From: Streptomyces viridochromogenes DSM 40736
Lineage (GTDB): Bacteria > Actinomycetota > Actinomycetes > Streptomycetales > Streptomycetaceae
Length of the DNA stretch: 64,000 nt
NCBI RefSeq assembly: GCF_000158955.1
Contig: NZ_GG657757.1
Location: 6,081,858 to 6,145,857 of the forward strand
Reading direction: 5' to 3'
The position numbers and the translations under genes are program-made. Below the pieces are notes generated by a model. That model did not search any database. It was given only the letters and a program-made list of their open reading frames with translations, and had not been told where the DNA came from. Of this stretch, positions 44,547-53,860 are shown piece after piece; positions within the stretch are counted from its first letter, which is position 1; every line of letters begins with the position of its first letter.

Positions 44547-47161
44547 AGGCGATCCGTCGATTCACCGTCCGACCCGTTCTCCCCGAACCCCTCCGGCCGC
44601 TCAGCGACCTGGCCCGCAATCTGCGCTGGTCGTGGCACGCGGAGACCCGTGACCTGTTCCAGTCCGTCGACCCCGAGCGGTGGGCCACCTCCGGTGGCGA
44701 CCCGGTCCGGCTGCTGGGCAGCGTGCCGCCCCAGCGCCTCGCCGAGCTGGCCGAGGACCGCCGGTTCCTGCGCCGCCTCGCCGCGGTCGAGGGCGATCTG
44801 CACGACTACATGACCGGCGACCGCTGGTACCAGGCCCAGCCCGACGAACTCCCCGCCGCCATCGCCTACTTCTCACCCGAGTTCGGCGTCACCGCCGCCC
44901 TGCCGCAGTACTCCGGTGGCCTCGGCATCCTGGCCGGCGACCACCTGAAGTCCGCCAGCGACCTCGGCGTGCCGCTGATCGGCGTCGGGCTGCTCTACCG
45001 GCACGGCTACTTCCGCCAGACCCTCTCCCGGGACGGCTGGCAGCAGGAGCACTACCCCGTCCTCGACCCCAACGAGCTGCCCCTGGTCCTCCTGGAGGAG
45101 CCCGACGGCACCCCCGCCCAGGTCGCCCTCGCCCTGCCCGGGGGCAAGCAGCTGCGCGCCCGGATCTGGCAGGCGCAGGTCGGCCGGGTCCCGCTGCTGA
45201 TGCTGGACTCGGACGTCGAGGAGAACGACCTCGGCGAGCGCGGCGTGACCGACCGGCTCTACGGCGGCGGCAGCGAGCACCGGCTGCTCCAGGAGATGCT
45301 GCTCGGCATAGGAGGGGTACGGGCGGTGCGCGCGTACTGCCGGCTGACCGGGCACCCCGCGCCGGAGGTGTTCCACACCAACGAGGGGCACGCCGGGTTC
45401 CTCGGCCTGGAGCGGATCGCCGAACTCTGCGCCGAGGGCCTGGACTTCGACTCGGCACTGGAGGCGGTGCGCGCCGGGACCGTCTTCACCACCCACACCC
45501 CCGTCCCGGCCGGCATCGACCGCTTCGACCGTGAGCTGGTCGCCCGCCACTTCGGGCCCGACGCCGAGCTGCCGCGCATCGATGTCGAGCGCGTCCTGCG
45601 GCTCGGTATCGAGACCTACCCCGGCGGGGAGCCCAACCTGTTCAACATGGCCGTGATGGGCCTGCGCCTCGCCCAGCGCGCCAACGGTGTGTCGCTGCTG
45701 CACGGCAACGTCAGCCGCGAGATGTTCTCCGGGCTGTGGCCCGGCTTCGACGCCGACGAGGTGCCGATCACCTCCGTGACGAACGGTGTGCACGCGCCCA
45801 CCTGGGTCGCGCCGGAGGTGTTCCGGCTCGGCGCCCGGCAGATCGGCGTGCAGCGCGCCGAGGACGCGCTGACCGTCGGCGGCTCGGACCGCTGGGACGC
45901 GGTGGCCGACATCCCCGACCAGGAGATCTGGGAACTGCGGCGGGGCCTGCGCGAGCAGCTCGTGACGGAGGTGCGGGAGCGGCTGCGGGCCTCCTGGCGG
46001 CAGCGCGGGGCGGCCACGGCCGAGCTGGGCTGGATCGACGGCGTGCTCGACCCGGACGTCCTCACCATCGGCTTCGCCCGGCGCGTCCCGTCGTACAAGC
46101 GCCTGACGCTGATGCTGCGCGACCGCGACCGGCTGATGGACCTGCTGCTGCACCCCGAGCGGCCGGTGCAGATCGTCGTGGCGGGCAAGGCGCACCCCGC
46201 GGACGACGGCGGGAAGCGGCTGGTGCAGGAGCTGGTGCGGTTCGCGGACGATCCGAGGGTGCGGCACCGGATCGTGTTCCTGCCGGACTACGGCATGGCG
46301 ATGGCGCAGAAGCTGTACCCGGGCTGCGACATCTGGCTGAACAATCCGCTCAGGCCGCTGGAGGCGTGCGGCACGTCCGGGATGAAGGCCGCGCTCAACG
46401 GTTGTCTCAATCTGTCCGTCCTCGACGGGTGGTGGGACGAGTGGTTCCAGCCGGACTTCGGGTGGTCGATCCCGACGGCGGACGGGGTGGCGACCGATCC
46501 GGACCACCGCGACGACATAGAGGCCGCGGCGCTGTACGACCTGCTGGAGCAGCGGGTGACACCCCGCTTCTACGAGCGCGGCCGGAGCGGGCTGCCCGAC
46601 CGCTGGCTCGAGATGGTCCGCCAGACCCTGAGCCTGCTCGGACCGAAGGTGCTGGCCGGGCGGATGGTGCGCGAGTACGTCGAGCGGCTCTACTCGCCGG
46701 CGGCGCTCGCCCACCGGTCGATGGATCCGGACACCGCCCGTGACCTCGCGGAGTGGAAGGGCCGGGTGCGGGCGGCGTGGCCGGGCGTCACGGTCGACCA
46801 CGTGGAGACGTCGGCGTCCGAGGCGCTGGCCGAGCTCGGTACGACCCTGGGGTTGCGGGTGCGGGTCGGGCTCGGGGAGCTCGGGCCGGACGACGTGGAT
46901 GTGCAGGTGGTGTCGGGGCGGGTGGACGAGGAGGACCGCATCGGGGACGCGACGATCGTTCCGTTGAAGCCGGTCGGGTCCCCCGAGCGGGACGGGCGGT
47001 GGGTCTATGAAGGGGCGTTGTCCCTGGATCGCACCGGGCCTTTTGGGTACACGGTGCGGATCCTTCCCGCGCATCGGCTGTTGGCTTCCAGCGCGGAGTT
47101 GGGGCTTGTGGCCGGGCCGTCCGAGGAGCTTGTGGAGGCTGCGGGGTTGTTGATGCGGTGA
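44543..47161 (+). CDS. glgP: Alpha-glucan phosphorylase
   Basis: An 872-residue GT35 enzyme that releases glucose-1-phosphate, or in the GlgE pathway trims maltooligosaccharides. GTG 44543 (VKAIRRFTVRPVLPEPL) matches the actinobacterial family start; GTG 44534 is possible. The N-terminal DUF3417 domain (about 10-120) is followed by YFSPEFGVTAALPQYSGGLGILAGDHLKSASDLGVPL, VFHTNEGHAGFLGLERI and FTTHTPVPAGIDRF. The C-terminal Rossmann half has FARRVPSYKRLTLML, the pyridoxal-phosphate lysine region EACGTSGMKAALNGCLNLSVLDGWWDEW, and a beta-rich tail. It faces away from the glgE operon but belongs to the same pathway. A short coupled leader ORF precedes it. Confidence 0.95.
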   Translation: MKAIRRFTVRPVLPEPLRPLSDLARNLRWSWHAETRDLFQSVDPERWATSGGDPVRLLGSVPPQRLAELAEDRRFLRRLAAVEGDLHDYMTGDRWYQAQPDELPAAIAYFSPEFGVTAALPQYSGGLGILAGDHLKSASDLGVPLIGVGLLYRHGYFRQTLSRDGWQQEHYPVLDPNELPLVLLEEPDGTPAQVALALPGGKQLRARIWQAQVGRVPLLMLDSDVEENDLGERGVTDRLYGGGSEHRLLQEMLLGIGGVRAVRAYCRLTGHPAPEVFHTNEGHAGFLGLERIAELCAEGLDFDSALEAVRAGTVFTTHTPVPAGIDRFDRELVARHFGPDAELPRIDVERVLRLGIETYPGGEPNLFNMAVMGLRLAQRANGVSLLHGNVSREMFSGLWPGFDADEVPITSVTNGVHAPTWVAPEVFRLGARQIGVQRAEDALTVGGSDRWDAVADIPDQEIWELRRGLREQLVTEVRERLRASWRQRGAATAELGWIDGVLDPDVLTIGFARRVPSYKRLTLMLRDRDRLMDLLLHPERPVQIVVAGKAHPADDGGKRLVQELVRFADDPRVRHRIVFLPDYGMAMAQKLYPGCDIWLNNPLRPLEACGTSGMKAALNGCLNLSVLDGWWDEWFQPDFGWSIPTADGVATDPDHRDDIEAAALYDLLEQRVTPRFYERGRSGLPDRWLEMVRQTLSLLGPKVLAGRMVREYVERLYSPAALAHRSMDPDTARDLAEWKGRVRAAWPGVTVDHVETSASEALAELGTTLGLRVRVGLGELGPDDVDVQVVSGRVDEEDRIGDATIVPLKPVGSPERDGRWVYEGALSLDRTGPFGYTVRILPAHRLLASSAELGLVAGPSEELVEAAGLLMR

Positions 47162-47238
47162 GTTCGCCGTCTGCGGGCCGCGTGGGGGCTGGTCGCGCCC
47201 ACGCGGCGGAGCCGCCGATCGATACAGCCCCGCGCCCC
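47162..47238. repeat. Dispersed Streptomyces intergenic element, also terminator of glgP
   Basis: GCCGCGTGGG / CCCACGCGGC perfect 10-bp stem at 47177-47207, within CTGGTCGCGCCCACGCGGCG and followed by CGATACAGCCCCGCGCCCCT. I recall this wording from many Streptomyces intergenic regions. It lies between glgP and the convergent DUF1990 gene. Confidence 0.65.
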
Positions 47239-47778
47239 TCAGGGCGATTCGCCACCCTGCGTCGCGATGTTCCGTAGGACGTTGCCGCACCTGCGGGCGT
47301 ACGCGTGTTGCAAGCCCCTGGTCGCTACCCCGCCCGCCCGCGCGTACCACTTGGCCGGCCTGCTGAAGGCGTTCACCGTGAGCCAGACCGTGCCGTCGCC
47401 CGTGCGGTCGACCACGAAGGACTCCTCGCCGGTCTCCGGGTGGCCGGGCAGGGTGCCGTAGGCCCAGCCCGCCCGGCGGGGTTCCTCGACCGTCCAGACC
47501 ACCCGGCAGGGGGCCTTGATCATGCCGGCCAGGGTGACGGTGACGTCGACACCGGGGGCGGCCCGGTCCGCGCTCGTGTCGACGCCGACGCCCATCGTCC
47601 GGTGCATCTCCCAGGTGAGCACCGCCTCCGAGGCCCGGCGGAAGACCTCCTCACCCTCGCCGAGACGGGTGCGCACATTCATGGGGTGGAAGCCCGGCGG
47701 GCAGAAGCCCTGCTCACGGGTGGCGCCGACGTCGGCGTAGGTGAAGTCCTGCGAATCCGGATGAGACACGGTCACCAA
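47239..47778 (-). CDS. DUF1990 family protein
   Basis: A 179-residue protein of the actinobacterial DUF1990 family. Diagnostic stretches are FTYADVGATREQGFCPPGFHPM, EVFRRASEAVLTWEMHRTMG, RVVWTVEEPRRAGWAYGTLPGHPETGEESF and the C-terminal RPAKWYARAGGVATRGLQHAYARR. Such proteins have a START/Bet v1-like beta-grip fold according to general family knowledge, but no reaction is known. The start lies in a cluster of TTG 47778, GTG 47775 and GTG 47769 without a good Shine-Dalgarno sequence. It has no obvious operon partner; the M4 protease downstream begins its own unit. Confidence 0.88.
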   Translation of the reverse strand: MVTVSHPDSQDFTYADVGATREQGFCPPGFHPMNVRTRLGEGEEVFRRASEAVLTWEMHRTMGVGVDTSADRAAPGVDVTVTLAGMIKAPCRVVWTVEEPRRAGWAYGTLPGHPETGEESFVVDRTGDGTVWLTVNAFSRPAKWYARAGGVATRGLQHAYARRCGNVLRNIATQGGESP

Positions 47779-47837
47779 GAGTAGGGCGGTACCCGGACCT
47801 GTCGTGGATCCGGGTACCGCCCTCGGTCGAGCTTCGG

Positions 47838-49487
47838 TCAGCCGACGTTGACGGCCGACCAGGCGGCCGCGACCGCCTTGTACTCGGTGCTGCTCGCGCC
47901 GTACAGGGCCGAGGCCGCGTTCAGGGTCGCCGTGCGGGCCTGGGCGTACTTGGTCGTCGACGTCATGTACGTCGTCAGCGCCTTGTACCAGATCTGCAGC
48001 GCCTTGGTGCGGCCGATGCCGGTGACCGTGGAGCCGTTGGAGGTGGGCGAGTTGTAGGTCACGCCGTTGATGGTCTTCGAGCCGCTGCCCTCGGACAGCA
48101 GGTAGAAGAAGTGGTTGGCGGGGCCGGAGGAGTAGTGGACGTCCACGCTGCCGAGATTGGAGGACCAGGAGTCCTTGGACGCGCCGTCCTTGCTGGGCTT
48201 GTCCATGTAGCGCAGCGGGGAGCCGTCGCCGTTGATGTCGATCTCCTCGCCGATGAGGTAGTCACCGACGTCCGAGGAGTTGTTGGCGAAGAACTCCGCG
48301 CCCGCGCCGAAGATGTCGCTCGTGGCCTCGTTCAGACCACCGGACTCGCCGCTGTAGTTCAGGCCCGCCGTGACGGACGTCAGACCGTGGCTCATCTCGT
48401 GCGCGGCCACGTCGAGCGAGGTCAGCGGGTTGGTGTTGCCCGACCCGTCGCCGTAGGTCATGCAGAAGCAGCTGTCCGACCAGAAGGCGTTGACGTAGCT
48501 GTTGCCGTAGTGGACGCGCGAGTAGGCGCCCTTGCCGTCGCCCCGGATGCCGTTGCGGCCGAAGGCGCTCTTGTAGAAGTCCCAGGTGATCTGGGCGCCG
48601 TAGTGGGCGTCGGCGGCGGCGGTCTCGGCGTTGGAGGGGTTGCCGGTGCCCCAGACGTCGTCCGAGCCGGAGAAGAGCGTGCCGGTGCCGGAGGTGCCGC
48701 GGTTGAGGTTGTACGTCTTGTGGCCGCCGCGCGTGCCGTCCGTCAGGTTGTACGTCGACCCGGACTGGGTGGTGCTGAGGGTGACGGTGCCGCTGTAGGT
48801 GGTGTTGCCGGTGCCGGTCTCGATGGCCTGGTGCTCGTAGAGCTTCTTGCCGGTGGCGGCGTCGGTGATGACGTGCAGTTCGTTCGGGGTGCCGTCGTCC
48901 TGGAGGCCGCCGACGACCGTCTCGTAGGCCAGGGCCGGCTTGCCGTCGGCAGCCCAGATCACCTTGCGGGGCGCGGAGTTCGCCTCGGTCTTCTCCGAGC
49001 CGTCCGCCTTGGCCAGGGTCACGGCCTGCTTCTCCGCCTTGGCGGCGGTGACCGTGGGCTTGAGCGAGGCGACCTTGAGAGCGGCCTTCGTCGCTCTCGT
49101 GACGCCCTTGGTCTCACCGGACTTCGACTCGTGCACGACGAGGTCGCCGCCGAGGACCGGAAGGCCGGCGTAGGTCCGCTCGTAGCGGGTGTGGACGGTG
49201 CCGTCGGCGTCCTTCACGACGTCCTTGACGACCAGCTTCTCCTGGGCGCCGAGGCCTATCTCGTCGGCGGTCTTCGTGGCGTTTGCCTGCTGCTCCTTGA
49301 TGAGCGTGGTGCGGGCGGGCGCGGAGAGCAGGACGGGTGCGGCGGCGAGGGCCGGCTTGCCGGAGGCGGAGTCGGCCGCGGCGCTGGTGCCGGAGGTCAG
49401 TCCGGTGGTGAGGAGCGCGCCGGCGGCGACGGCGGTGGCGATGGCCAGGGTGGTGCGCTTGTGACGCGCGTAGAGAGGGGAGGTCAC
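47838..49487 (-). CDS. Secreted neutral zinc metalloprotease, M4 (thermolysin) family
   Basis: A 549-residue prepro-protease. GTG 49487 (VTSPLYARHKRTTLAIATAV) has AGGAGCT five bases upstream. The signal peptide is followed by an FTP-type propeptide (about 60-200, with VHTRYERTYAGLPVLGGDLVV). The catalytic domain (about 215-549) has zinc motif HEMSH in DVAAHEMSHGLTSV, third ligand Glu in GGLNEATSDIFG, DVHYSSGPANHFFYLL with the catalytic His, and two Cys in DSCFCMTYGDGSGN. It ends soon after the M4 domain with no accessory module. The paralogue next to it is highly similar through the catalytic domain but carries an extra C-terminal domain. Confidence 0.96.
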   Translation of the reverse strand: MTSPLYARHKRTTLAIATAVAAGALLTTGLTSGTSAAADSASGKPALAAAPVLLSAPARTTLIKEQQANATKTADEIGLGAQEKLVVKDVVKDADGTVHTRYERTYAGLPVLGGDLVVHESKSGETKGVTRATKAALKVASLKPTVTAAKAEKQAVTLAKADGSEKTEANSAPRKVIWAADGKPALAYETVVGGLQDDGTPNELHVITDAATGKKLYEHQAIETGTGNTTYSGTVTLSTTQSGSTYNLTDGTRGGHKTYNLNRGTSGTGTLFSGSDDVWGTGNPSNAETAAADAHYGAQITWDFYKSAFGRNGIRGDGKGAYSRVHYGNSYVNAFWSDSCFCMTYGDGSGNTNPLTSLDVAAHEMSHGLTSVTAGLNYSGESGGLNEATSDIFGAGAEFFANNSSDVGDYLIGEEIDINGDGSPLRYMDKPSKDGASKDSWSSNLGSVDVHYSSGPANHFFYLLSEGSGSKTINGVTYNSPTSNGSTVTGIGRTKALQIWYKALTTYMTSTTKYAQARTATLNAASALYGASSTEYKAVAAAWSAVNVG

Positions 49488-49703
49488 ACGAGCTCCTAAG
49501 TGTGGGGGAACTGCTGGGGTGCTGTGCGGCGGGTGGAGGAAGACTGGCACCCCGGACGCGTACATGTCAGGAGTGCGTGTGATGTTGGCCGGAAATCGAC
49601 GGCGCGGTATGTGCGCCCGGGGAACGGCGCGGGCGCCGTCCTGGGGGAGTCGAACCCGCCGGGACGGCGCCCTGACATGGAGCCGCCGACCGTGCGCCGC
49701 GGC

Positions 49704-51767
49704 CTACGGGAAGGTCAGCTTCCAGCTGTTGATGTAGCCGGTGTCGACGGCAGCGTTGTCCTGGACCCGCAGCTGCCAGACACCGTTGGCGGCCTCGGAG
49801 GAGGCGTCCACCGTGTACGTGGTGTCGATGTTGTCCGCACTGCCGCCGGTGCCGTACCCCTTCAGCGTGTACGCCGTGCCGTCGGGCGCGACCAACTGCA
49901 CCTGGAGGTCACCGATGTAGGTGTGGACGATGTTCACGGCCACCTGGAGGTTGGACGGCGCGTTGCCGGTCCGCCCGGAGACGGTGATCGGCGACGTGAC
50001 CGCCGCGCCCCGGTCCGGGATCGCCACGTCGGCGGTGTTCTCGAAGGACGTTCCGCCGCCGCCTCCGCCGCCGGAGCGGGTGCCGACGTTGATGCCCGCC
50101 CACGCGTCCTGGACCGCCTTGTACTCGGCGCTGTCGGTCCCGTAGAGCTCACCGGTGGCCGCGAGGGTGCCGGTGCGGGCGGCCGCGTAGTTGGTGGTCG
50201 AGGTGAACTTGGTGGTCAGTGCGCGGAACCAGATCTTCTCCGCCTTGTCCCGGCCGATGCCGGTGACCGGAAGGCCGTCCGAGGTGGCCGAGTTGTACGT
50301 GACACCGTTGATGGTCTTGGTGCCGCTGCCCTCGCTGAGCAGGTAGAAGAAGTGGTTCGCGGGGCCCGACGAGTAGTGCACGTCGATCGAGCCGATGCCC
50401 GAGTACCAGCTGTCCTTGGACGCGCCGTCCTTGCTGGGCTTGTCCATGTAGCGCAGCGGCGTGCCGTCGCCGTTGATGTCGATCTCCTCGCCGATGAGGT
50501 AGTCACCGACGTCGCCCGAGTTGTTGGCGTAGAACTCGACGGTCGAGCCGAAGATGTCGGAGGTCGCCTCGTTCAGACCGCCGGACTCGCCGCTGTAGTT
50601 CAGGCCCGCCGTGTTGGAGGTGACGCCGTGCGTCATCTCGTGGCCGGCCACGTCGATGGCCGTGAGCGGGTGGGTGTTGCCCGAGCCGTCGCCGTAGGTC
50701 ATGCAGAAGCAGCTGTCGGACCAGAAGGCGTTGACGTAGTTGTTGCCGTAGTGGACGCGGGAGTAGGCGCCGACGCCGTCACCCCGGATGCCTGAACGTC
50801 CGTGCACGTTCTTGTAGTAGTCCCACGTCAGCGCGGCACCGTAGTGCGCGTCCGCGCCGGCGGTCTCCGCGTTGGACGCGCTGCCGTTGCCCCACACGTC
50901 GTCGGGGCCGGAGAACAGCGTGCCCGTGCCGGAGGTGCCGCGGTTGAGGTTGTACGTCTTGTGGCCGCCGCGCGCGCCGTCGGTCAGGTTGTACGTCGAC
51001 CCCGACTGCGTGGTGCCCAGCGTGACCGTGCCGCTGTACATCGTGTTGCCGGTGCCGGTCTCGATGCCCTGGTACTCGAAGAGCTTCTCGCCGGTGGCGG
51101 CGTCGGTGACGACGTGCAGTTCGTTCGGGGTGCCGTCCGCCTGGAGGCCGCCGACGACCGTCTCGTAGGCGAGAGTGGGCTTGCCGCTCGCGGCCCAGAT
51201 CACCTTGCGGGGCGCCTTGTCGACGTCGGGGCTCTTGGCCTTGCCCGCCTTCGCCGCGGACAGCGCCTGCCGCTCCGCCTTGGCGGTGGACACGGCCGCG
51301 GTCGTCGTGGCCGGCTTGATGGCGGCGCGGGTGGCCTTCACGACGGAGGCGGTGGCGTCCGCCTTCGTGCTCTTCACGACCAGGTCGCCGCCGAGGACCG
51401 GCAGGCCGTCGTAGGTGCGCTCGTAGCGCGTGTGCACGGTGCCGTCGCTGTCCTTGAGGACGTCGCGGACGACCAGCTTCTCCTTGGCGCCGAGGCCGAG
51501 GTCCTTCGCGGTCTCGGCCTTGCCGGCGTCGGCTTCCCGGATCAGCTGGGCCCGCTGGGCGGGGGTGAGCCGGACCGACTCCGTGCCGGGCTTCGCCTTG
51601 CTCGCGGCCGCCGGCGCCGTCGCGGGGGCCGCGGTGGCGGTGCCGGTCTGCACGGCGGCGGCGATCAGCGCGGCGACGCCGGCGAGGGCCACGGCCGCGG
51701 TGCGGCGAGGGGTGTGGGGAGTGCGTCTGTGGGAGGTGCCTCTTCGCGAGGAACTGCTTCTCAACAC
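49704..51767 (-). CDS. Secreted M4 metalloprotease with C-terminal P domain
   Basis: A 687-residue prepro-protease. GTG 51767 has AAGGAGT four bases upstream. The signal peptide (ALAGVAALIAAAVQTGTATAA), the propeptide with RYERTYDGLPVLGGDLVV and the catalytic domain with GHEMTHGVTSN (HEMTH), GGLNEATSDIFG and DVHYSSGPANHFF are followed by a GGGGGGG linker at about residue 565. A proprotein-convertase-type P domain (about 572-687: FENTADVAIPDRGAAVTSPI ... YTLKGYGTGGSADNIDTTY ... GVWQLRVQDNAAVDTGYINSWKLTF) ends the protein. P domains are thought to aid folding or substrate binding. It is a tandem paralogue of the neighbouring protease, separated by about 215 bp. Confidence 0.96.
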   Translation of the reverse strand: MLRSSSSRRGTSHRRTPHTPRRTAAVALAGVAALIAAAVQTGTATAAPATAPAAASKAKPGTESVRLTPAQRAQLIREADAGKAETAKDLGLGAKEKLVVRDVLKDSDGTVHTRYERTYDGLPVLGGDLVVKSTKADATASVVKATRAAIKPATTTAAVSTAKAERQALSAAKAGKAKSPDVDKAPRKVIWAASGKPTLAYETVVGGLQADGTPNELHVVTDAATGEKLFEYQGIETGTGNTMYSGTVTLGTTQSGSTYNLTDGARGGHKTYNLNRGTSGTGTLFSGPDDVWGNGSASNAETAGADAHYGAALTWDYYKNVHGRSGIRGDGVGAYSRVHYGNNYVNAFWSDSCFCMTYGDGSGNTHPLTAIDVAGHEMTHGVTSNTAGLNYSGESGGLNEATSDIFGSTVEFYANNSGDVGDYLIGEEIDINGDGTPLRYMDKPSKDGASKDSWYSGIGSIDVHYSSGPANHFFYLLSEGSGTKTINGVTYNSATSDGLPVTGIGRDKAEKIWFRALTTKFTSTTNYAAARTGTLAATGELYGTDSAEYKAVQDAWAGINVGTRSGGGGGGGTSFENTADVAIPDRGAAVTSPITVSGRTGNAPSNLQVAVNIVHTYIGDLQVQLVAPDGTAYTLKGYGTGGSADNIDTTYTVDASSEAANGVWQLRVQDNAAVDTGYINSWKLTFP

Positions 51768-51994
51768 TGACTCCTTCTGCTGGACCGGGGGTCGCCCGGC
51801 CTGGGGAGGTGGAGGTGTTGCCGTGGGGTTGCCGTGGAGCAGTCGTGGGAAGCGTGGCAGGGGAGTGCGCTTGCTGTCAGGAGCGCGTCAACACTATGGC
51901 CGGAAAAGGTTCGTTGACCGGAAGTTCATGTTCGCTATGCGAACGCTTCTCCTGTCCGCCGCCAGGCCGGACGACGACCTGGCGGCGCTCCGCG

Positions 51995-53860
51995 CTACGC
52001 CAGACTGTCCCGCCAGGCCCGGTGCAGATCCGCGAACCTGCCCGTGCCCGCGATGAGTTCGGCCGGTTCTCCGTCCTCCACGATCCGGCCGTGTTCCATC
52101 ACCAGGACACGGTCCGCGATCTCGACGGTCGACAGCCGGTGCGCGATGACCACGGCGGTACGGCCCTTCAGTACCGTCGCCATCGCCCGCTGCACCGCCC
52201 GCTCGCCCGGGATGTCCAGCGAACTGGTCGCCTCGTCGAGGATCAGCACCGCCGGGTCGGCCAGCAACGCCCGTGCGAACGCCACCAGTTGCCGCTGGCC
52301 GGCCGAGATACGGCCGCCCCGCTTGCGTACGTCGGTGTCGTAGCCGTCGGGCAGGGCGCTGATGAAGTCGTGCGCGCCGATCTCCTTCGCCGCCCGCTCG
52401 ATCTCCTCGCGGCGGGCGTCCGGACGGCCGATCGCGATGTTCTCGGCGACCGTGCCGGAGAACAGGAAGGCCTCCTGCGTCACCATGACCACCCCGCGCC
52501 GCAGTTCGGGCACGGCGAGGTCACGCAGGTCGACCCCGTCCAGCAGCACCCGGCCGCCGGAGGGGTCGTAGAACCTGGCCAGCAGCTTGGCCAGTGTCGA
52601 CTTGCCGGCGCCGGTGGAACCGACGACCGCGACCGTCTGCCCGGCCGGGACCGTGAGGTCGAAGCGGGGCAGCACCTCGCCGCCGGTGCGGTAGCCGAAG
52701 CGGACCCCGTCGAAGACGACCTCGCGCCCCGGGTGTTCGCTCGCGAGCGGCGGGAGCTGCCGCGGAGTCTCCGGTGCGGGCACCGACGGGGCTTGCGCGA
52801 GCAGCCCGGCGATCTTCTCCAGCGAGGCGGCCGCCGACTGGTAGGAGTTGAGGAACATCCCCAGCCGGTCGATGGGGTCGTAGAGCCGCCGCAGGTACAG
52901 CACGGCCGCCGCCAGCACACCGAGGGCCAGCGTGCCGTCCGCGACCCGGTAGGCGCCCCACAGCACGATCGCCGCGACCGCGGTGTTGGCGACCAGCCGC
53001 GAGCCGGTGACGTACCGGGCCATCTCCAGCAGCGCGTCGCCGTTGGTCCGCTCGTGCCGGTGGTTGAGCGCGCCGAAGTCCGTGTCGTTGACGGCCTCGC
53101 GGCGGAAGGCGCGCACCGGCCGGATGCCGTTCATGGTCTCGACGAACTTGACGATGACGGCCGCGATGGCGGTGGACCGCGCCCGGTACACCCGCCCGGC
53201 CCGCCGCTGGTACAGCCGCACCAGGGCGTACAACGGCACGAAGGACGCCATCGCCACGCCGCCGAGGCCCAGATCCAGCCAGAGCAGCATCGCCGAGATG
53301 TAGACGAACGACAGGACGACCGTCACGAGCTCCTGGAGTCCCTCGTCCAGCAGCTCGCGCAGCGACTCCACGTCCGTCGTGGAGCGGGAGATGAGCCGGC
53401 CCGAGGTGTAGCGCTCGTGGAAGTCGACGCTCAGCGCCTGCGCGTGACGGAAGATCCGGCCGCGCAGGTCGAGCAGCACGTCCTGGCTCACCCGGGCCGC
53501 GGCGGCGACGAACGCGAACTGGAGACCACCGGCGGCCAGCGCGCACGCGAGGTAGCCGGCCCCGACCGCGATCAGCGGCCCGTGGTCCTGCGCCCGGAAC
53601 GCCGGTACGGCACGGTCGATGGCGTACGCCACGAGCAGCGGACCCGCCTGTACGACCGCCTGCTGGAGCAGCAGCAGGAGCGTCGTGACCGTGACCCGGG
53701 CCTTCCTGGGCGCGAGCAGGGAACGGAGGAGGGCGGCGGTGGCGCCCGGAGGTGTCGGCAGGACGTCCTGGTCGAACGGGTCGCCGGTGGCGGGGGTCCG
53801 GGCGCCGGGCCGGTCGTCGTCGGGTTTCTCGTCGGCCGGTGTGGTGGTGGCCGCCGTCAT
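51995..53860 (-). CDS. ABC exporter half-transporter with canonical ATP site
   Basis: A 621-residue fused membrane/ATPase protein. ATG 53860 (MTAATTTPADEKPDDD) overlaps the stop of the first half (ATGA); the long open frame beyond is a shadow. Six membrane helices lie at about 45-330. The nucleotide domain has Walker A GSTGAGKS, Q-loop VTQEAFLF, signature ISAGQRQ (deviating from LSGGQ), Walker B VLILDEATSSLD with the catalytic Glu, and H-loop IAHRLST. With the upstream partner it should form a heterodimeric exporter in the cytoplasmic membrane for lipid, peptide or drug; the substrate is not deducible. Type IV ABC exporter family. Confidence 0.95.
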   Translation of the reverse strand: MTAATTTPADEKPDDDRPGARTPATGDPFDQDVLPTPPGATAALLRSLLAPRKARVTVTTLLLLLQQAVVQAGPLLVAYAIDRAVPAFRAQDHGPLIAVGAGYLACALAAGGLQFAFVAAAARVSQDVLLDLRGRIFRHAQALSVDFHERYTSGRLISRSTTDVESLRELLDEGLQELVTVVLSFVYISAMLLWLDLGLGGVAMASFVPLYALVRLYQRRAGRVYRARSTAIAAVIVKFVETMNGIRPVRAFRREAVNDTDFGALNHRHERTNGDALLEMARYVTGSRLVANTAVAAIVLWGAYRVADGTLALGVLAAAVLYLRRLYDPIDRLGMFLNSYQSAAASLEKIAGLLAQAPSVPAPETPRQLPPLASEHPGREVVFDGVRFGYRTGGEVLPRFDLTVPAGQTVAVVGSTGAGKSTLAKLLARFYDPSGGRVLLDGVDLRDLAVPELRRGVVMVTQEAFLFSGTVAENIAIGRPDARREEIERAAKEIGAHDFISALPDGYDTDVRKRGGRISAGQRQLVAFARALLADPAVLILDEATSSLDIPGERAVQRAMATVLKGRTAVVIAHRLSTVEIADRVLVMEHGRIVEDGEPAELIAGTGRFADLHRAWRDSLA

